From contig OZ244842.1 in assembly GCA_965220835.1 (NCBI GenBank), forward strand, positions 3,472,001 through 3,536,000: 64,000 bases of DNA, read 5' to 3'. The position numbers were made by a program, and so were the translations under genes. This document shows positions 60,794-64,000 of the stretch, piece after piece. This stretch comes from Azophilus sp965220835 (GTDB taxonomy: Bacteria > Pseudomonadota > Gammaproteobacteria > Pseudomonadales > Azotimanducaceae). Every line of letters starts with the position of its first letter. Position 1 is the stretch's first letter. Below the pieces are notes generated by a model. It was not told the origin of the DNA. It worked only from the letters and a program-made list of their open reading frames with translations, and ran no database searches.

Positions 60794-62532
60794 TTGAACC
60801 GGCCCGTTTCGGGTGGGTGGACGGCCAACCCTTTGCTCAGGACTTTGGCGACATCTATCATGCCCCGGACGGCGCTCGCGAGGTCCGCAACGTTTTCATG
60901 GCGCCTGCCGAGATCGAGCGCAAAGCGGCGCAGGCGAGCGCCCGGGGCTGGACGCTGCGGATCGGCGAGTTGGGATTTGGCACCGGTCTGAACTTCGCAG
61001 TGGCCGCCGCCGCTGCCCTCAGCGCCGGCTGCCGGCTGCATTTCATCAGCTTCGACCTGCGCCCCATCGCTGCCGCCGACTTCGCCGAACTCGCCCGCCG
61101 CCGCCGTGCGAGCTGGCCGATCTACGATGAGTTGAGTCGGGCCTATCCGCCCTTGCTGCCGGGTTGGCACCGCCGCGGCTTCGCTGAGGGCCGCATCGAG
61201 CTCTCACTCTACTGGGGCGATGCTGGTGATGGCCTGAGCGACCTGGCGAAGCGGCAGCGCCAGCCCATTGACGCCTGGTTTTTGGACGGTTTCGCGCCAA
61301 ACCGAAACCCGGCGATGTGGGCCGAGAGCTTGCTGCAGCAGTTGGCCAACCTGTCCACTGCCGGCACGTCCGTCGCCACCTTTTCCGCCGCCGGAGCGGT
61401 TCGGCGAAATCTGGAAGCCTGCGGCTTCAGCATGCGGCGGGTGGATCAGCGCCCGCACAAGCGCGAGAGTTTGGCCGGCACTTTCGCCAAGCCAGGCCTT
61501 GGCCGCCAGCCGGTGGCGAAGCGGGTGGCCGTTGCTGGGGCGGGTGTGGCGGGCGCCAGCATCGCCCGTCATTTGGCCGATCGAGGCATAGCCGTGGACG
61601 TGTTCGACCCGGCCGCTTCCATAGCCTCCGCAGCCTCGGGCATCCCTGCCGCACTGCTGCATCCAAGACTGCTTGGCGACGGCAGCCCCAGCGCCGCGTG
61701 GCGCGCTCATGCCTATGCCTACAGCCAAGCCTTTGTGCGGCGTTTTCCGGGCTTCCTCAAAAGCGGCGTGCTGCATGCTCAAGGGCCGAACCTCAATAGC
61801 GCCAAGGTGCGCCGCATTACTGCGGCCTATGCTGGCAGCGGATTGGTGAGCGCCTGGAGTGCCGAGGAGGCCAGCCAAGCCAGTGGCTGGCCCATCAATG
61901 GCGAAGCCTTGCTCTTTGCGGACGGTGGACTTGTGGAGCCCAAGGTGCTCGCCCGTGCTCTATTGGACCATCCGCTCATTACCGTTCAACTCGGGCGCCT
62001 TGCGCCAACCGGCTTGCGGCCGCTGACTTTGGCCTGCGCCGCCGCCGTGCGCCGTTGCGCAGCGGCTTCCTTTCTGGAGCTGGTGGAGGTGGCTGGGCAA
62101 ATGGACATTGTGGCCCTGGCGGAACCGCCTCGCCTGCCAGTGGTCAGCGATGGCTATCTGGCGCCCTTCGGCTGGGGCGTGGCCGCCGGAGCTACCTTTG
62201 AGCATCGGCCTTGGCCCGTCGAAGACGCCACCGCCCACAATCTGCGCCAACTGAGCGGATGCCCCCATCGATGGCTGAGACGTTTCCGGGCCAACCGAGC
62301 CATCGCTTCCGATCGCACGCCCATCGTCGGCGAATTGGCCGAGGGCCTCACCGTCAGCACCGCCCACGGTGCGATGGGCATGACCACCGCGCCCTTCGCC
62401 GGCGCCATCGTCGCCAGCCGTGTGACCGGCGACTTCCCGCCGTTGGAGTGCGCCGTTGAAGCCCTTGTGGAGCCGTCCCGTTTCCGTCGCCGTCAAGCTC
62501 GGCGCGGCTACCGGCTCGGCGCTTCGGCTTGA
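60790..62532 (+). CDS. mnmC: Bifunctional tRNA wobble-uridine modification enzyme MnmC
   Basis: A 580-aa fusion enzyme completing mnm5(s2)U at tRNA position 34. The N-terminal methyltransferase (MnmC2, about 1-235) has the SAM motif RIGELGFGTGLNFAVA and DAWFLDGFAPNRNPAMW. The C-terminal FAD oxidase (MnmC1) starts with VAVAGAGVAGASIARHLADRGI, includes AASGIPAALLHPRL and ends near HGAMGMTTAPFAGAIVA. It is somewhat shorter than the E. coli enzyme. The start is GTG 60790, overlapping the rhodanese stop. It is typical of Gammaproteobacteria. Confidence 0.92.
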   Translation: MIEPARFGWVDGQPFAQDFGDIYHAPDGAREVRNVFMAPAEIERKAAQASARGWTLRIGELGFGTGLNFAVAAAAALSAGCRLHFISFDLRPIAAADFAELARRRRASWPIYDELSRAYPPLLPGWHRRGFAEGRIELSLYWGDAGDGLSDLAKRQRQPIDAWFLDGFAPNRNPAMWAESLLQQLANLSTAGTSVATFSAAGAVRRNLEACGFSMRRVDQRPHKRESLAGTFAKPGLGRQPVAKRVAVAGAGVAGASIARHLADRGIAVDVFDPAASIASAASGIPAALLHPRLLGDGSPSAAWRAHAYAYSQAFVRRFPGFLKSGVLHAQGPNLNSAKVRRITAAYAGSGLVSAWSAEEASQASGWPINGEALLFADGGLVEPKVLARALLDHPLITVQLGRLAPTGLRPLTLACAAAVRRCAAASFLELVEVAGQMDIVALAEPPRLPVVSDGYLAPFGWGVAAGATFEHRPWPVEDATAHNLRQLSGCPHRWLRRFRANRAIASDRTPIVGELAEGLTVSTAHGAMGMTTAPFAGAIVASRVTGDFPPLECAVEALVEPSRFRRRQARRGYRLGASA

Positions 62533-62541
62533 TTTGGGCGG

Positions 62542-63729
62542 TCAGGCAGCGGCGTTGCCGTTGAGAACGCGGACGTTGATGACGCTGTCGATGGCGGCGA
62601 GCTCGCCAAGCAGCGCATTGTCCGGAGCCGCTTCGATGTCGAGCAGGTTGTAGGCAACGTCGCCAAGGCTCTTGTTGAGCATGTCGATGATGTTGATGTC
62701 GTGCTTGGCGAGCACTGAGGTCATCTGGCCGAGCATGCCAGCCACGTTGCGGTTGGTAATGGCCAGGCGATGCCCGCCCGAGGGCTCTAGGGCCACCGCC
62801 GGAAAGTTGACCGAGTTGACGATGTTGCCCGTCTCCAGAAAGTCGATGAGCTGGTTGGCCGCCATGACCGCGCAGTTCTCCTCCGCCTCCGCCGTGCTGG
62901 CCCCTAGGTGGGGGGTGAGGCGAACGTTGGGGCGGCCGATCAGCCCTGGCACCGGGAAGTCCGCCACATAGCTGGCGAGGCGCCCGTCGTCCAGCGCACG
63001 GGTCAGCGCCTGCAGGTCCACGACCGGCTCCCGAGCGAAGTTGAGCAGCACGCTGCCGGGGCGGAACGAGCGCAGTGCCTCCTCGCTGATGAGGCCCTCA
63101 GTCTCCGGCAGCAACGGCATGTGCAGGGTCACGAAGTCGCAGCGGGCGAACAGGCTGGGCAGGTTCTCCATTCGCCGCACCTCGCTGGGCAGCCGCCACG
63201 CGGCGTCCACCGAGATGGAGGGGTCGTAGCCGAGGACGTCCATGCCCAAGTCCAGCGCGGCACGGGCCACCAAGGAGCCGATGGCCCCAAGGCCCACGAC
63301 GCCCAGCGACTTGCCCCTCAGCTCGCGGCCCTTGAAGCGCTTCTTCTCCGCCTCGACTAAGGCGTTCAGTTCCGCAGCATCGGTAACGCCGTCGAGGGTG
63401 GCGACGAAGTCCACCCCGCCAACCACGTCCCGGGAACTGATGAAAAGCGCTGCCAGCACCAACTCCTTCACCGAGTTGGCGTTGGCGCCCGGCGTGTTGA
63501 ACACCACCACCCCTTGCCGGGTGCAGTGCGCCACGGGCACGTTGTTGACGCCGGCCCCAGCCCGGGCGATGGCGCGCAGGCGGTCGTGGATGTCGTCCTC
63601 GCCGAGCTTGTGGCTGCGCAGCAGTATGGCATCCGGGTCCGCAATTTCGGTACCCAGTTCATAGCGCTGCCGCGGAAAGCGCTCTAGACCACGAACGGCG
63701 ATCTGATTGTAGGTGCGAATCTTGTACAT
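62542..63729 (-). CDS. serA: D-3-phosphoglycerate dehydrogenase
   Basis: A 395-aa NAD-dependent enzyme for the first step of serine synthesis. Seen are NTPGANANSVKELVLAAL, the NAD-binding loop KSLGVVGLGAIGSLVARAA, LHMPLLPETEGLISEEAL, the catalytic region LNFAREPVVD and the His in LTPHLGASTAEAE. The C-terminus is an ACT domain (NRNVAGMLGQMTSVLAKHDINIIDM). I use the ATG at 63729 rather than an upstream frame extension. It lies 19 bp after the partial enoyl-CoA hydratase stop. Confidence 0.92.
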   Translation of the reverse strand: MYKIRTYNQIAVRGLERFPRQRYELGTEIADPDAILLRSHKLGEDDIHDRLRAIARAGAGVNNVPVAHCTRQGVVVFNTPGANANSVKELVLAALFISSRDVVGGVDFVATLDGVTDAAELNALVEAEKKRFKGRELRGKSLGVVGLGAIGSLVARAALDLGMDVLGYDPSISVDAAWRLPSEVRRMENLPSLFARCDFVTLHMPLLPETEGLISEEALRSFRPGSVLLNFAREPVVDLQALTRALDDGRLASYVADFPVPGLIGRPNVRLTPHLGASTAEAEENCAVMAANQLIDFLETGNIVNSVNFPAVALEPSGGHRLAITNRNVAGMLGQMTSVLAKHDINIIDMLNKSLGDVAYNLLDIEAAPDNALLGELAAIDSVINVRVLNGNAAA

Positions 63730-63748
63730 GCTGATGGTCGAACGCCCC

Positions 63749-64000
63749 TCATTCGCCTGTGAAGTTGGCGGTGCGCTTCTCAAGGAACGCTGACACCCCT
63801 TCCTTGAAATCCGCAGATGCGCCAGCTAGGTTTTGCAGGCGAGCCTCCAGATCAAGCTGCTGCTCGTAGGAATTGTGCCAAGTGTTCCAGTAGGCCTGAC
63901 GTATCAGGCCCAATGAGCGCGGGCCATCGGCGAGTTGGCGGGCCAGGGCGACGGCGCCCTCCATGAGCGCGTTGTTGTCGTCAAACAGCCTGTTCACCAT
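63749..64000 (-). CDS. Enoyl-CoA hydratase/isomerase family protein, partial
   Basis: Only the C-terminal ~83 residues are in the window; the gene continues beyond 64000. The helical tail LARQLADGPRSLGLIRQAYWNTWHNSYEQQLDLEARLQNLAG followed by SADFKEGVSAFLEKRTANFTG (given here as contiguous family features) is typical of crotonase-fold enzymes, closest to the PaaG-like isomerase branch. It is upstream of serA in the same direction. Confidence 0.85.
   Translation of the reverse strand: MVNRLFDDNNALMEGAVALARQLADGPRSLGLIRQAYWNTWHNSYEQQLDLEARLQNLAGASADFKEGVSAFLEKRTANFTGE

Overview
The window is GC-rich, densely coded bacterial DNA. The gene content points to an uncultured or environmental Gammaproteobacterium: a fused MnmC tRNA-modification enzyme, TonB-dependent receptors, a plasmid-type copA/copB copper-resistance pair and a TTQ amine dehydrogenase operon. 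This placement is an inference from gene families only; there is no rRNA or tRNA gene in the window to confirm it.

Left part (1-15.3 kb) is an accessory polymorphic-toxin island on the minus strand. A secreted FN3/Ig-like repeat protein (1485 aa, with three nearly identical 849-bp repeats) is translationally coupled to a 2012-aa SpvB/RHS YD-repeat protein with a C-terminal toxin tip and an Imm40-like immunity gene. Further downstream lie a degenerate displaced RHS tip, remnants of two insertion sequences, and a second intact RHS tip with an E-x-K nuclease-like C-terminus. That second tip is fused in frame behind the N-terminus of a broken transposase and followed by its own candidate immunity gene. 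A small XRE regulator and an intact IS1595-type element close the island.

The section 15.8-23.3 kb is a co-directional run: a family-4 glycosyltransferase, a UDP-sulfoquinovose synthase (SQD1/SqdB type), amine dehydrogenase large subunit, MauE, MauD, small subunit with both TTQ tryptophans, a mono-haem cytochrome c and a sulfatase. No mauG is present, which is the layout known for aromatic amine dehydrogenase (aau). A sodium:solute symporter converges on it. A frameshifted sulfotransferase and another glycosyltransferase follow.

From 27.7 to 47.1 kb the genes are catabolic and transport functions: SMP-30 lactonase, enoyl-CoA hydratases, cysteine synthase, a serine hydrolase / M20 amidohydrolase / NAD-dehydrogenase operon, a VOC-family protein with an MFS transporter, a DUF3604 protein with an alpha/beta hydrolase, a TonB receptor with MarR regulator and an HsaA-like flavin monooxygenase, HMG-CoA lyase with a CoA-transferase, and a phytanoyl-CoA dioxygenase family protein.

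From 47.7 to 55.9 kb is a copper-handling block: TonB receptor of OprC/NosA appearance, Cu+-ATPase CopA, an HMA chaperone fused to a metallothionein-like cysteine tail, a small His-rich membrane protein, multicopper oxidase with His/Met repeats, and CopB. The right end holds a duplicated-domain lipoprotein, a membrane histidine kinase, rhodanese, MnmC, SerA and a truncated enoyl-CoA hydratase.

The most unusual items are the HMA-metallothionein fusion, the transposase-RHS toxin chimera, the unassigned toxin tip, the linkage of sulfoquinovose synthase, amine dehydrogenase and sulfatase, and a two-hairpin intergenic repeat whose two copies show compensatory base changes.
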